A DNA stretch of 60,308 bases, taken from positions 1 to 60,308 of the forward strand of contig JARKQY010000025.1 of assembly GCA_029974635.1 (NCBI GenBank), read 5' to 3'. The notes under the pieces were generated by a model. The model saw only the letters and a list, made by a program, of their open reading frames with translations. It did not search any database and was not told the origin of the DNA. Both the position numbers and the translations under genes were made by a program. Source of the stretch: Bacillota bacterium. Its GTDB lineage: Bacteria; Bacillota; UBA4882; UBA8346. This document shows positions 41,605-49,164 of this stretch, in pieces (within the stretch, counting starts at the first letter, position 1; every line of letters begins with the position of its first letter).

Positions 41605-42270
41605 TTATTTGCCCTGGCCGCCGGATCGCGCCTTGATGTAATCCGCCATCGACATGCCGCCAAGCTCTTTCTGCCCGCCGCCGCCGCTTCCGAAATCCTC
41701 CCCGCCATTGTCATTGCCCGGCTTGCTCAGGAATTCGGGAAATTCTTTTAAAGTGTCGCCGATGGCTGTCTTGACGGCGGTTTCATCGGGAACGCCGTCC
41801 GCCACGGTAATCCCGCTGGAATTCACCAGTTTGAGAAAGGCTTTAATCCGGTCGGGCTTCACATTGGCCTGGGCGGCCTGGACCAGTAAAGCCGCGTCAA
41901 TCAATGTTTTCTCAGCGTCCTTTTTGACCTGCTCGTTTTCCCGTTTCAGGTTGGTGTTATCCTCCTGGGCTTTTTGCAGGTCGGTCTTGTTCTTCTCCTC
42001 GGTTTCCTTGGCTTTGGCGGCCAAGGTTTTCAAATCTTCCGGTTTCTCAAAGCCGAGTTCTTTGATAAACTCGTTAAATTGCGAACGGCCTTCCCGTTTC
42101 ACCCGCTCCATGAAGGAAGCCTGGTTGGGGAAAATAATTTGTTCTTTGTTTTGGCCGTCCCCACCGGCAGGAGGATTTTCATTATTGTTATTATCATTCG
42201 CCCCGCCTCCGCCGGTGTCTTTGTCCATCAGGGGATAGTTAGAAAAACCGAATAAATACTGTTTCAACAT
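41605..42270 (-). CDS. Scaffolding protein
   Basis: 221 aa from ATG 42270, chosen because GGAGG is 8 nt upstream. Gly/Asn/Pro-rich N-terminus, long charged coiled coil (about residues 65-125: AKAKETEEKNKTDLQKAQED), and a conserved C-terminal helix-rich part. This is the DUF4355/GP20 type of scaffold, always directly before the coat gene. Confidence 0.85.
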   Translation of the reverse strand: MLKQYLFGFSNYPLMDKDTGGGGANDNNNNENPPAGGDGQNKEQIIFPNQASFMERVKREGRSQFNEFIKELGFEKPEDLKTLAAKAKETEEKNKTDLQKAQEDNTNLKRENEQVKKDAEKTLIDAALLVQAAQANVKPDRIKAFLKLVNSSGITVADGVPDETAVKTAIGDTLKEFPEFLSKPGNDNGGEDFGSGGGGQKELGGMSMADYIKARSGGQGK

Positions 42271-42304
42271 GGTCATAACCTCCGCGATCGCGTATTCCGT
42301 GATT

Positions 42305-42790
42305 TTATTTACCGCTCACGTTGACGGTCACTTCAACCGGGGGCCAGAACGAACTTAATTCCAGTTCGTCCAATCTCCCGGCCCGTTTCAAGAAAAGCAG
42401 GGCGCTGGCGATGGTTTCAATGACGTTTTCCAAGGCGTACATCTCCAAGGAACCGTCCCGCCAATTGCTAGTAGCTTTCAAGGGAGCCAAATGCAAGTGA
42501 AGCAATTCGTGAATCAAAGTTCCTTCCTGGTCCCGGTCCCACCAATGCCCCAGGTGATAATCCCGGCAGTCCAGGATTTTGATGGCGGCGTATTTTTTGG
42601 AAATTATCCAGGAAGATTGCCCAAAGAGATTGCCGTCCTCCAACTCATGAAAGCGGACCACGGCGAGCTTCACATCCCAGTCCTGCAGCCGCAATACTTT
42701 TTGCCAAAAGACGCATAATTCCGATAGATTGGATAGATTCTTCGTGGGAAAAGAACCGGCCCGGTTCAGCATTTCATCAGTCCGTAACAT
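42305..42790 (-). CDS. Putative zinc metallopeptidase in the head operon
   Basis: 161 aa. The motif TLIHELLHLHLAP is an HExxHxH zinc site, followed by an acidic helix (LEMYALENVIETIASALLFL) that could provide the third ligand Glu. Flanking text LFGQSSWIISKKYAAIKIL gives the upper beta-sheet of small gluzincins or SprT-like proteins. A role in head maturation is possible; substrate unknown. It overlaps the gene at 42777. Confidence 0.65.
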   Translation of the reverse strand: MLRTDEMLNRAGSFPTKNLSNLSELCVFWQKVLRLQDWDVKLAVVRFHELEDGNLFGQSSWIISKKYAAIKILDCRDYHLGHWWDRDQEGTLIHELLHLHLAPLKATSNWRDGSLEMYALENVIETIASALLFLKRAGRLDELELSSFWPPVEVTVNVSGK

Positions 42791-44117
42791 GGTTTAAGAC
42801 CATCCTTCCTTTCAAAGAGTGATTTTCATATTTAACTTCATGGGTCTTGATGATATAGTCTTGCAAACCGGTGTCCCGTAAATTTTTCAAGCGAATCCGG
42901 TCGTCAAATTCCAGGGCCGGATTGCCGACATAGGATAGTTCCATCCGGGGTTTCAAGCCGCTGAATTTCCGCAGTAAAACATTGGCCATTTTCCGGGCGA
43001 TTTCACGATTTTGTATTAAGGGACTCGACGGATGAGCATAAGAAACCGAGTTCGCCAGGCTTAAATTTTTAGTAGGCGCATAAAGCCCGGACCCGTAAAG
43101 ATTTCTGCCATAAAACCGGTTTTCGCCGGTATCGACGGTGGTGGTATTTCCCAGGTAGACCAGTTCATTAAAGCGGCCTTTCACTTTCAGGGGATAGCCG
43201 CTGATCGCCAGGTTAAAGGTACAGTCAATATTGGTATTGACGGTAATCTTCGCGCCCCAGGCGAAGTATTCCTGAGCGGTGATGATGGTCCCGGCGGGGG
43301 CCAGTTCCAAACTGGCGGAACAGTTATAGACCGGGTTTTGGGTGTAAAAGGTGGTGTAAAAACAGGTATAGGTTTTGGCCTCCCCGGCTTGCAGGCTTTG
43401 GGCGTTCAGCCGGTAAACTTCTTCGGATTGGGAGGTGGGAACCAGCGGATTGCCGTAAACCTCCACCTGAGTCGGCATTTGGCCGGTAAACGGGATCAGC
43501 TTCCGGCCCGGAAAATAGCTGCGGGCGGTAATCGTTTGGACTGCCGCCGCTGTTTGGGCATGACTGGGACCGTCCACATGGATCCGGTTGGACCGGTCGG
43601 TATAACAATTGCCGAGCACAAATTTGATAACCTGTTTCAACGCCTGTTTATGGCTGGACTTATAAAGCCAGGCGTAAGGAATATAGAATTCCAGAAGTTC
43701 GGCGTCAATCAGATATTCGGAGGCTGTCAGACCGGCGTCGGTTAAAACATCATAAGCCAGCCGGTAGGCGGTGGCAATCTGGCCGATAGTCACCGCCAGC
43801 ACCGAAACCGAAGGAACCGCATTCAATACCGTAGATTCCAAAACCAGTTTGATATCGAAATTTTTCAGGCCGGCCTGCCGGGTGTCCACCAGGAAAAACC
43901 GGGCGGCGCCGTTCACTTGTTCCGTCCAGGAAAGTTTTCCGTCAATACTGACGTAAGCCGAAATCCGGGTCCCGGTGGGCGCGGTTCCCGTCCAGGCAAC
44001 CGTCACCATGGCCCCATAGCCGGTTTCAAACTCCACCGGGAGGGTAATAATCCGTTCGCCGCTGAGCCAGCCGCGTTCATATAAATTCGCCTGATAAAGA
44101 AAACTCCCGTAAAGCAT
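42777..44117 (-). CDS. C-terminal half of a phage tail protein, in head-gene position
   Basis: 446 aa. First part is a carbohydrate-binding-like module (SGERIITLPVEF, RISAYVSIDGKLSW). Then YDVLTDAGLTASEYLIDAEL, FYIPYAWLYKSSHKQALKQVI and YTDRSNRIHVDGP are typical of tail proteins that begin with the segment now found at 38745. It starts 5 nt after the portal stop with AAGGA upstream, so it is translated as a separate product. Its location between portal and scaffold, where a minor head protein would be expected, is unusual. Confidence 0.6.
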   Translation of the reverse strand: MLYGSFLYQANLYERGWLSGERIITLPVEFETGYGAMVTVAWTGTAPTGTRISAYVSIDGKLSWTEQVNGAARFFLVDTRQAGLKNFDIKLVLESTVLNAVPSVSVLAVTIGQIATAYRLAYDVLTDAGLTASEYLIDAELLEFYIPYAWLYKSSHKQALKQVIKFVLGNCYTDRSNRIHVDGPSHAQTAAAVQTITARSYFPGRKLIPFTGQMPTQVEVYGNPLVPTSQSEEVYRLNAQSLQAGEAKTYTCFYTTFYTQNPVYNCSASLELAPAGTIITAQEYFAWGAKITVNTNIDCTFNLAISGYPLKVKGRFNELVYLGNTTTVDTGENRFYGRNLYGSGLYAPTKNLSLANSVSYAHPSSPLIQNREIARKMANVLLRKFSGLKPRMELSYVGNPALEFDDRIRLKNLRDTGLQDYIIKTHEVKYENHSLKGRMVLNHVTD

Positions 44118-44122
44118 GGTCC

Positions 44123-45592
44123 TTATCCTTTCGGCGGTATTTGGCCGTTATTTGGGGCGGGTGGTTTCAGCCCGACAATCTTGGATTCCTCAAGGATCCG
44201 GTTGACCTCTTCTTGAATCTGTTCCTCCGTCCAATCCCGGTTGACCATTTTAACCTTGGTATAGACACTGACGGCCACCGCCGCGTTCAGCATGTTCAAG
44301 GTGGAGGCGATGGTTGTTAAATCCGAGGTAACGCAATCATTAATCTCAATACAAGGCCGCTCATGGCCGCCGCCGGATTCAATGGCCAGCATCATTTGCA
44401 ACAAATCTTCCAGCGCCGTCTTCCAGTACCGGGCTTTCTTGGCGCTGGTGATCACCGATTTCTTTTCCTTGATATTCAGGGCGTAACCGGATTCATTGGC
44501 GGCCATTCCGACACCCAGACCGAAGGATTGGGGCGCGTATCCGGCGTTGGATATAATCCGGGCAATCAAGTCCAGGCAGGTTTTTTGAAAGGCCTCATGC
44601 CGGATTTCAAACTGGACGTTCTTAATCGAACCGGCTCCCTGCAAGTCGTTGGGGTCGTAGTCCAATTCCTCGAAGACTTCTTCCTCGAAATCGAACCGGG
44701 GGTTGCCGGTCTGAATATCGCGCAGGTATTGTTGAGGGGCGATAATCCGCCCTTTGCCCAGCCGGATATCCCGAATCCAGCAGGTATAAGTCTCGTCCAA
44801 AGAGTCCATCAGGCCTTCCGCCCCGCCAAAGTCCGACTGCCCCAGCGCCGAACCCCGGAATATCTTGTTGGGTTTCATATTGGGAATGTAACGGACCATG
44901 ATATCGTCTTTGATGGGCGTCTCTTTCTCCGGCGGATAATCCCTGGTTTCCTCGAAAGTATCCAGCGGGATTTCCTTCCCCAAGGTGTTCGCGTTGCCCT
45001 GAAACAATTTGGTGTAAATCTTGCCCCGCTCATGCCGCTCCAGCAGCCGGTAGATTGTTTTGACATCGTCGGAGATGACTTTCCAGAAGGTGACGGCGGT
45101 CAAAATTCCAAACTTGAATTCCGGCAAGGCGTTATCCGGCTGGGCGATATTAAGCACCGGGAAGGGAAACAATTTCTTGTCCCAGTTAATCTTCAGGAAG
45201 ATCCCGCCCATGGCCGAGGCGATCTCGGCGGCTTCCAGGATGGAATTATAAAAACCGTTCCGGTCCAAAAGCTGCCGCATCTTTTTAACTTTGGCGTCGC
45301 CGATCTTCACACCGGGCAAGGTCACGGTAGGCACTTCCGAGAATAGAAAATTGGAACTGGTGGTGGCCAGTTCTCCGGCAATCGGAACATGCAGCATGAT
45401 CCGGCGTTCGTTCTTAATCTCCTGCGCCCAGAATTGGCCTTGCCGGGTGGGAATGTTCACTTTTGAGGCCAGGGCGTCGGAGATTTGCAACGGGTCGCCG
45501 GAATACCAGGCCGCCCATTCCAGGTAGTGTTCATAAACCGCTTGCCATTCCTCCGGAGGCCAGATTTGATTGGCGGAGTATTCAGGAAACAT
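44123..45592 (-). CDS. Portal protein (SPP1 gp6/A118 type)
   Basis: 489 aa. YLEWAAWYSGDP near the N-terminus, RIMLHVPIAGELATTSSNFLF, GGIFLKINWDK and the stem region FGLGVGMAANESGYALNIKEKKS; C-terminal helix RDWTEEQIQEEVNRILEES. It forms the dodecameric ring at the capsid vertex through which DNA is packaged. It lies directly after the terminase large subunit, the usual order. Confidence 0.9.
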   Translation of the reverse strand: MFPEYSANQIWPPEEWQAVYEHYLEWAAWYSGDPLQISDALASKVNIPTRQGQFWAQEIKNERRIMLHVPIAGELATTSSNFLFSEVPTVTLPGVKIGDAKVKKMRQLLDRNGFYNSILEAAEIASAMGGIFLKINWDKKLFPFPVLNIAQPDNALPEFKFGILTAVTFWKVISDDVKTIYRLLERHERGKIYTKLFQGNANTLGKEIPLDTFEETRDYPPEKETPIKDDIMVRYIPNMKPNKIFRGSALGQSDFGGAEGLMDSLDETYTCWIRDIRLGKGRIIAPQQYLRDIQTGNPRFDFEEEVFEELDYDPNDLQGAGSIKNVQFEIRHEAFQKTCLDLIARIISNAGYAPQSFGLGVGMAANESGYALNIKEKKSVITSAKKARYWKTALEDLLQMMLAIESGGGHERPCIEINDCVTSDLTTIASTLNMLNAAVAVSVYTKVKMVNRDWTEEQIQEEVNRILEESKIVGLKPPAPNNGQIPPKG

Positions 45593-45606
45593 TATTTCAC
45601 CTCATC

Positions 45607-46845
45607 TTAGGCCGCAGCTTTTTGTTTTAATAGAGTCAGCCACATCATCTTGTTGCTGTAAATCTGATACCGCAAGTTATCCAGGCAATGGTCGTTGATT
45701 TTAGCCGGTTTGTCGATACCCAGCAATTGGGCTTTCGGGTCCCAGGAGTAGGTTCCAAATTCATTGATGGTATTGGCGCAACTCCGGTGAACCCGGATCA
45801 TATCCGCCCCCATTAGGCTTGAAACCAATCCGATACCTTCCAACACATCGTTTTTGGCCTTGGCCACGCCATGGACGCCATCCTGCCAGAGCTGGGTGAT
45901 AAAGGCCGCCGCCGCCGGGTCGCAGTAAATCTTCCGGATATAGCAGTTCAGGGCGTGATACCACTGGCGGAACTCGGCGCTGTATTGGGACGGGCTTTTC
46001 TGCTTGGCAAGCTGGTTCTGGTCCGTCGGCATCCCGGAATGATAATACTCGTCGCAGATATAAAGCCGGTTATCCGCGCCCAAAGCCGTGTGTAAAAAGG
46101 TGGTGGCGTTGGAAGTCCCGTAATCGATGCCCACCCAATGGCAGACCAGTTCCGGGAGACAGTCCACGATCATCGCTTCATCAAACTGGTCGTAAATCAC
46201 GCCGCTGGCCAATACCCACAGGCCGTCGATAAACCGTTTATACCACAGCGAACCGGGCGGTCCGTATTCCAGTTTTAGTTCTCTCACATAGGCCGGGTCC
46301 AGGTTCAGGTTGTCTTCCAGCGTAAAGTTGAAGACCGTCTTGTTCAGCGCCGGGTTGCTGATATAATTCCGGTGCAGGTAATGATACGGGCTGTCCGGGT
46401 TGGTGGTCGAAATCAGTTTCGCGCCGGGCAGGCTCAGCCGGGAAAGCAGCATCTTGAAAAAATCTTCCGGAATCAGCGTCCCTTCATCCACATAAGCGAA
46501 GGAGAGGGTATCGCCCCGTATCCGGTCCTTGGCCCGGGAGTCCGACGCCCCGACCACGAACAATTTCCGGCCGCAAACCGTCACTTCGCCCAAGCCCCGG
46601 TTATAAAAGTAATTCCGTTGCCCGACAATCTTCTCCAAAGGCTGCAAGACGTTATGGTCGATGGTCCGCTCGGTATAACCGGTGATGACCGCGTTGCCCG
46701 GCGGCTGGGTGGCGATCATATCCAGCAGCCGGACATTGGCCGCCACGGTTTTCCCGGAGCGGACTGCGCCGCACAAAAAATTCAGCCGGGCATTGGTCTG
46801 GGAGATCGCCGCCAACTGTTTCGCCGAAAATAAGCCCCAGGTCAT
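45607..46845 (-). CDS. Terminase large subunit (PBSX type)
   Basis: 412 aa. Walker A-like GAVRSGKTVAANV, Walker B YVDEGTLIPEDF, and nuclease-domain GIDYGTSNATTFL with IYCDPAAAAFI. Drives ATP-dependent DNA packaging and cleavage. Overlaps the small subunit by 4 nt. Confidence 0.93.
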   Translation of the reverse strand: MTWGLFSAKQLAAISQTNARLNFLCGAVRSGKTVAANVRLLDMIATQPPGNAVITGYTERTIDHNVLQPLEKIVGQRNYFYNRGLGEVTVCGRKLFVVGASDSRAKDRIRGDTLSFAYVDEGTLIPEDFFKMLLSRLSLPGAKLISTTNPDSPYHYLHRNYISNPALNKTVFNFTLEDNLNLDPAYVRELKLEYGPPGSLWYKRFIDGLWVLASGVIYDQFDEAMIVDCLPELVCHWVGIDYGTSNATTFLHTALGADNRLYICDEYYHSGMPTDQNQLAKQKSPSQYSAEFRQWYHALNCYIRKIYCDPAAAAFITQLWQDGVHGVAKAKNDVLEGIGLVSSLMGADMIRVHRSCANTINEFGTYSWDPKAQLLGIDKPAKINDHCLDNLRYQIYSNKMMWLTLLKQKAAA

Positions 46846-47390
46846 CCGCCGGGCGGTTCCCCGTTGGGATTCTCCGGCGCAGTTTTTTCAGGCTCAGTGT
46901 TTGCTTCCGGTAGAGCGGTGGCAGGCAAGGCCGACTCTTTAATCGCCCGTACCAGTTCGGCCAATGAGTTCACATCGCTGGCATGTTCCTTATCCAGTCC
47001 CAAGGCCAGCCGCTGGCCGCGCTGCAATTTGTCCATCACATTCGCCAGCCGCTCCAGGGTAAAGATGGTAAGCTGGCCGTCGCCCATGCGGATCTTGCAA
47101 TCCTCCAGAACTTCAATGACGTTCTTCAAGAAATTATCCCAGGTGCGCAAATGGGCGGCGTTCCGGTCGGCCTCGATCTTCACCTGTTTCTCCAGGGTCT
47201 TTTTCTGGATCTCCTCCGCCCGCTGGGCCAGGTATTGCCGTTTCTTCTCCTCCCATTTGCGCTTGCAACTGATGTTCCGCAGGTAACTATAATCCACCCC
47301 GACATGATCGGCGAAGGAATGCTGATCCAGCCAATCCCCGGAGATATATTCAACCTCCAGCTTGTCCCAATCATATTTCCGCTTTCCCAT
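46842..47390 (-). CDS. Terminase small subunit
   Basis: 182 aa. N-terminal helix-turn-helix (YDWDKLEVEYISG, SFADHVGVDYSYLRNIS), central coiled coil for oligomerisation and a Pro/Glu-rich C-terminal tail. Recognises the packaging site. Its stop overlaps the large-subunit start. Confidence 0.85.
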   Translation of the reverse strand: MGKRKYDWDKLEVEYISGDWLDQHSFADHVGVDYSYLRNISCKRKWEEKKRQYLAQRAEEIQKKTLEKQVKIEADRNAAHLRTWDNFLKNVIEVLEDCKIRMGDGQLTIFTLERLANVMDKLQRGQRLALGLDKEHASDVNSLAELVRAIKESALPATALPEANTEPEKTAPENPNGEPPGG

Positions 47391-47401
47391 GGGCTCACGT
47401 C

Positions 47402-47842
47402 CTATGGCTGTTTTTTAGGGCTAACCGCTTTTTTGGCCATATCCACCAGATTGCTCCCGGTTTTCTCCGAAGTCCGCAAGAGCATATAGCCGCCGACACC
47501 AATCTCCATCAGGGTATAAAGCCGTTCCGGAAGTTCGTGGGGGTGAAACAATTCCGGAAAGAAATCGCACAAGTAGGGCGAAAGGACATGATTGTTAAAC
47601 AAGATACTAATAATCGTCAGCATCAGCAAAGGCCGCCAGCTTCTCTGCAGCCAGTTTCCCTGCGCTTCGGCGACAATGACGGACTTCGAATTATCATAAA
47701 ACGATTTCAGAAAGTCGTATAAAGCCAATTGCAAATCTTTTTCCAAAGCGGCGCGGGTCTCCGGGCTGAGCGGCAGATGTTTATCCACCACATCGGCGAT
47801 CTTCCCGATAGTGCCGTTGGTAATCTGTTCAATCCAGCTCAT
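47402..47842 (-). CDS. Holin (3-TM, GTA-holin type)
   Basis: 146 aa. VIVAEAQGNWLQRSWRPLLML is the family signature of 3-TM holins, with hydrophobic segments at about 82-100 and 118-134 and GVGGYMLLRTSEK near the end. Overlaps the endolysin by 4 nt. It would permeabilise the membrane for endolysin release. Confidence 0.85.
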   Translation of the reverse strand: MSWIEQITNGTIGKIADVVDKHLPLSPETRAALEKDLQLALYDFLKSFYDNSKSVIVAEAQGNWLQRSWRPLLMLTIISILFNNHVLSPYLCDFFPELFHPHELPERLYTLMEIGVGGYMLLRTSEKTGSNLVDMAKKAVSPKKQP

Positions 47843-48405
47843 GGCTTCGCTCCATAAAGCCGGATATATTCCCGGACGGATTCGGCGATAGCCCGCCGGG
47901 TTTCATTCCACCGGGTCTTTAATTTCTCCAGGTCTTTAGGGTTATCATGAAAGACAATCTCAATCAAACAGGCCGGGGCATGTGTATCATCGAGTTCGGC
48001 CAGTTTTCCGCCGTCAACACCGGTTTCCATGGTGTCCGGGTCTTCCTTGCCGCCGCGAATGCTGGTTCCCAGTACGGCGGTAACTTTTTTAATCAGGATG
48101 TCGGCCATCCGGTTCCCGCCGATGGAATTGTTATGTATCCAGCATTCGGTTCCCGAGGCGCTGCCGGGTTGCGGCATGGCGTTGGTATGCAGCGCCAGAT
48201 GGAAGTCCGGTTTCCAGGCGTTGGAGTCGTTAATGACCTGCCGCAAGGTCCATTCCGGCTGGTTCAGTTTGATTTCGCAGTCGTTCCGTAAGTCCAAGGC
48301 CACCTGCGCCGCCATTTTCTGCATATAATACTCCTCGTTCCGGCCATCGGCGGTGATATTCTTTTCCTGAGTGGAAGCCGAGAGATACAGCTTGAATTTG
48401 CCCAT
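47839..48405 (-). CDS. N-acetylmuramoyl-L-alanine amidase endolysin
   Basis: 188 aa from ATG 48405 (GGCGAGG upstream). Amidase_3 fold: NEEYYMQKMAAQVALDL, HLALHTNAMP with a zinc His, and CLIEIVFHDNPKDLEKL carrying the catalytic Glu and distal His. Cleaves peptidoglycan at lysis. It is the first gene of the leftward late block, an unusual position for lysis genes. Confidence 0.88.
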   Translation of the reverse strand: MGKFKLYLSASTQEKNITADGRNEEYYMQKMAAQVALDLRNDCEIKLNQPEWTLRQVINDSNAWKPDFHLALHTNAMPQPGSASGTECWIHNNSIGGNRMADILIKKVTAVLGTSIRGGKEDPDTMETGVDGGKLAELDDTHAPACLIEIVFHDNPKDLEKLKTRWNETRRAIAESVREYIRLYGAKP

Positions 48406-48433
48406 GGTTCCTCGCCTCATTTCTTTCTTTTTT

Positions 48434-48454
48434 GGATAGCTCACCATAAAACCC
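48434..48454. repeat. 21-bp block shared with 36688-36708
   Basis: Second copy of the leader block. Here it overlaps the possible upstream extension of the endolysin frame; at 36688 it precedes the XhlA-like gene. Confidence 0.8.
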
Positions 48455-48459
48455 TGATC

Positions 48460-48779
48460 TAAGTGCCGATAAGGAAGATGCCTTTTCTTCGCCGTCTTGT
48501 CAAAGATTACACTTTGCGGGTTAAATTTTCGGGCCGATACCCCCCAGCCCCGTTACAACAGGGTACTTGGTTCGCTGCGGGCTGTCCGGTATGCGCTATG
48601 CCTTCGCGGGCCATGTCAGTGGACAGTCCTCACTCACCTTTCGGGGTGACAATTATCGGGCCTGGGGGGTACGCCAGGGGGTATCTCGTCTGTATGCGCG
48701 CGCGCAGATTTTTTGTTTAAAAAAAAGACCGCAAGACAAAACCCCAACGGCGGGAAAAAAGCAACTCGTTTGTAATTTA
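48460..48779. other. Unexplained structured leader region, no gene
   Basis: No gene recognised. TACCCCCCAG (48538-48547) and CTGGGGGGTA (48661-48670) are a perfect long-range inverted repeat enclosing GC-rich text with several smaller stems (for example CTGTCC ... GGACAG). A GCGCGCGC run and a T tract lie near 48700-48720. It may be the untranslated leader of the late operon (endolysin direction) or a decayed segment. Confidence 0.5.
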
Positions 48780-48808
48780 ATTGTATACCCGAACCGGCAT
48801 TTATACAA
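48780..48808 (-). promoter_or_regulatory. Candidate leftward late promoter
   Basis: On the minus strand, TTGTAT (48808-48803), a 17-nt spacer and TACAAT (48785-48780). It points toward the endolysin-holin-terminase operon and lies next to the operator at 48821. Confidence 0.55.
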
Positions 48809-48820
48809 GCAAAATTTGGC

Positions 48821-48857
48821 CTGCACGCTTGCAAATATTATGATTTTATGATATACT
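48821..48857 (+). promoter_or_regulatory. Rightward promoter with overlapping phage operator
   Basis: CTGCACGCTTGCAA (48821-48834) is, on the other strand, TTGCAAGCGTGCAG, a full consensus operator. Its last six bases are the -35 TTGCAA; a 17-nt spacer and TATACT (48852-48857) follow. Repressor binding would block this promoter directly. Confidence 0.8.
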
Positions 48858-48885
48858 AGAATCAGATTTCAAGGAGGTGCGCGGG

Positions 48886-49041
48886 ATGATGCAAGGGTTT
48901 TTGCCGGGAATCCGGGTTTATCTTGATTTTCCGTTGGGGCGGTTTTATGGTTCGGTGACATACGGCCCGCGAGGCTCCCATCCGTTTTATATTTACGTCC
49001 GGTTTGATGATGGCAGTTTGCGGGAGTTCCGGCCGGGCTAG
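48886..49041 (+). CDS. Small phage protein, possibly truncated by TAG
   Basis: 51 aa: GIRVYLDFPLGRFYGSVTYG, PFYIYVRFDDGSLREFRPG. AAGGAGG lies 8 nt before ATG 48886. After TAG 49039 the frame stays open for 14 codons (ASLKLLKKVEEGRR) to TGA 49084, so the original protein was probably 66 aa and the stop is a recent nonsense change. Function unknown. Confidence 0.55.
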   Translation: MMQGFLPGIRVYLDFPLGRFYGSVTYGPRGSHPFYIYVRFDDGSLREFRPG

Positions 49042-49112
49042 GCCAGTTTGAAGCTTTTAAAGAAGGTTGAGGAAGGGAGGCGCTGAGGGTTTATTTTTTC
49101 ATGTCTAAACAT

Positions 49113-49126
49113 CTGCAAGCGTGCAG
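49113..49126. promoter_or_regulatory. Operator-like palindrome before the DUF932 gene
   Basis: CTGCA-AGCG-TGCAG, a full match to the consensus, 38 bp before ATG 49165. Confidence 0.7.
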
Positions 49127-49164
49127 ATTCTCATTAAATTATATTGCAAAGGAGCGTGTTTTGA

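Noticed and set aside
41654..42238. 194-codon plus-strand frame opposite the scaffold gene
   Set aside because: Ser/Pro/Leu-rich antisense of a Lys/Glu-rich coiled coil, a typical artefact.
44363..45346. Long plus-strand frame of 327 codons opposite the portal gene
   Set aside because: Antisense shadow of the portal gene; the portal frame has clear homology and good operon spacing.
48567..48851. 94-codon frame rich in Arg/Gly in the endolysin leader
   Set aside because: No ribosome binding site and atypical codon use. The text resembles the end of FGE-type proteins only superficially.
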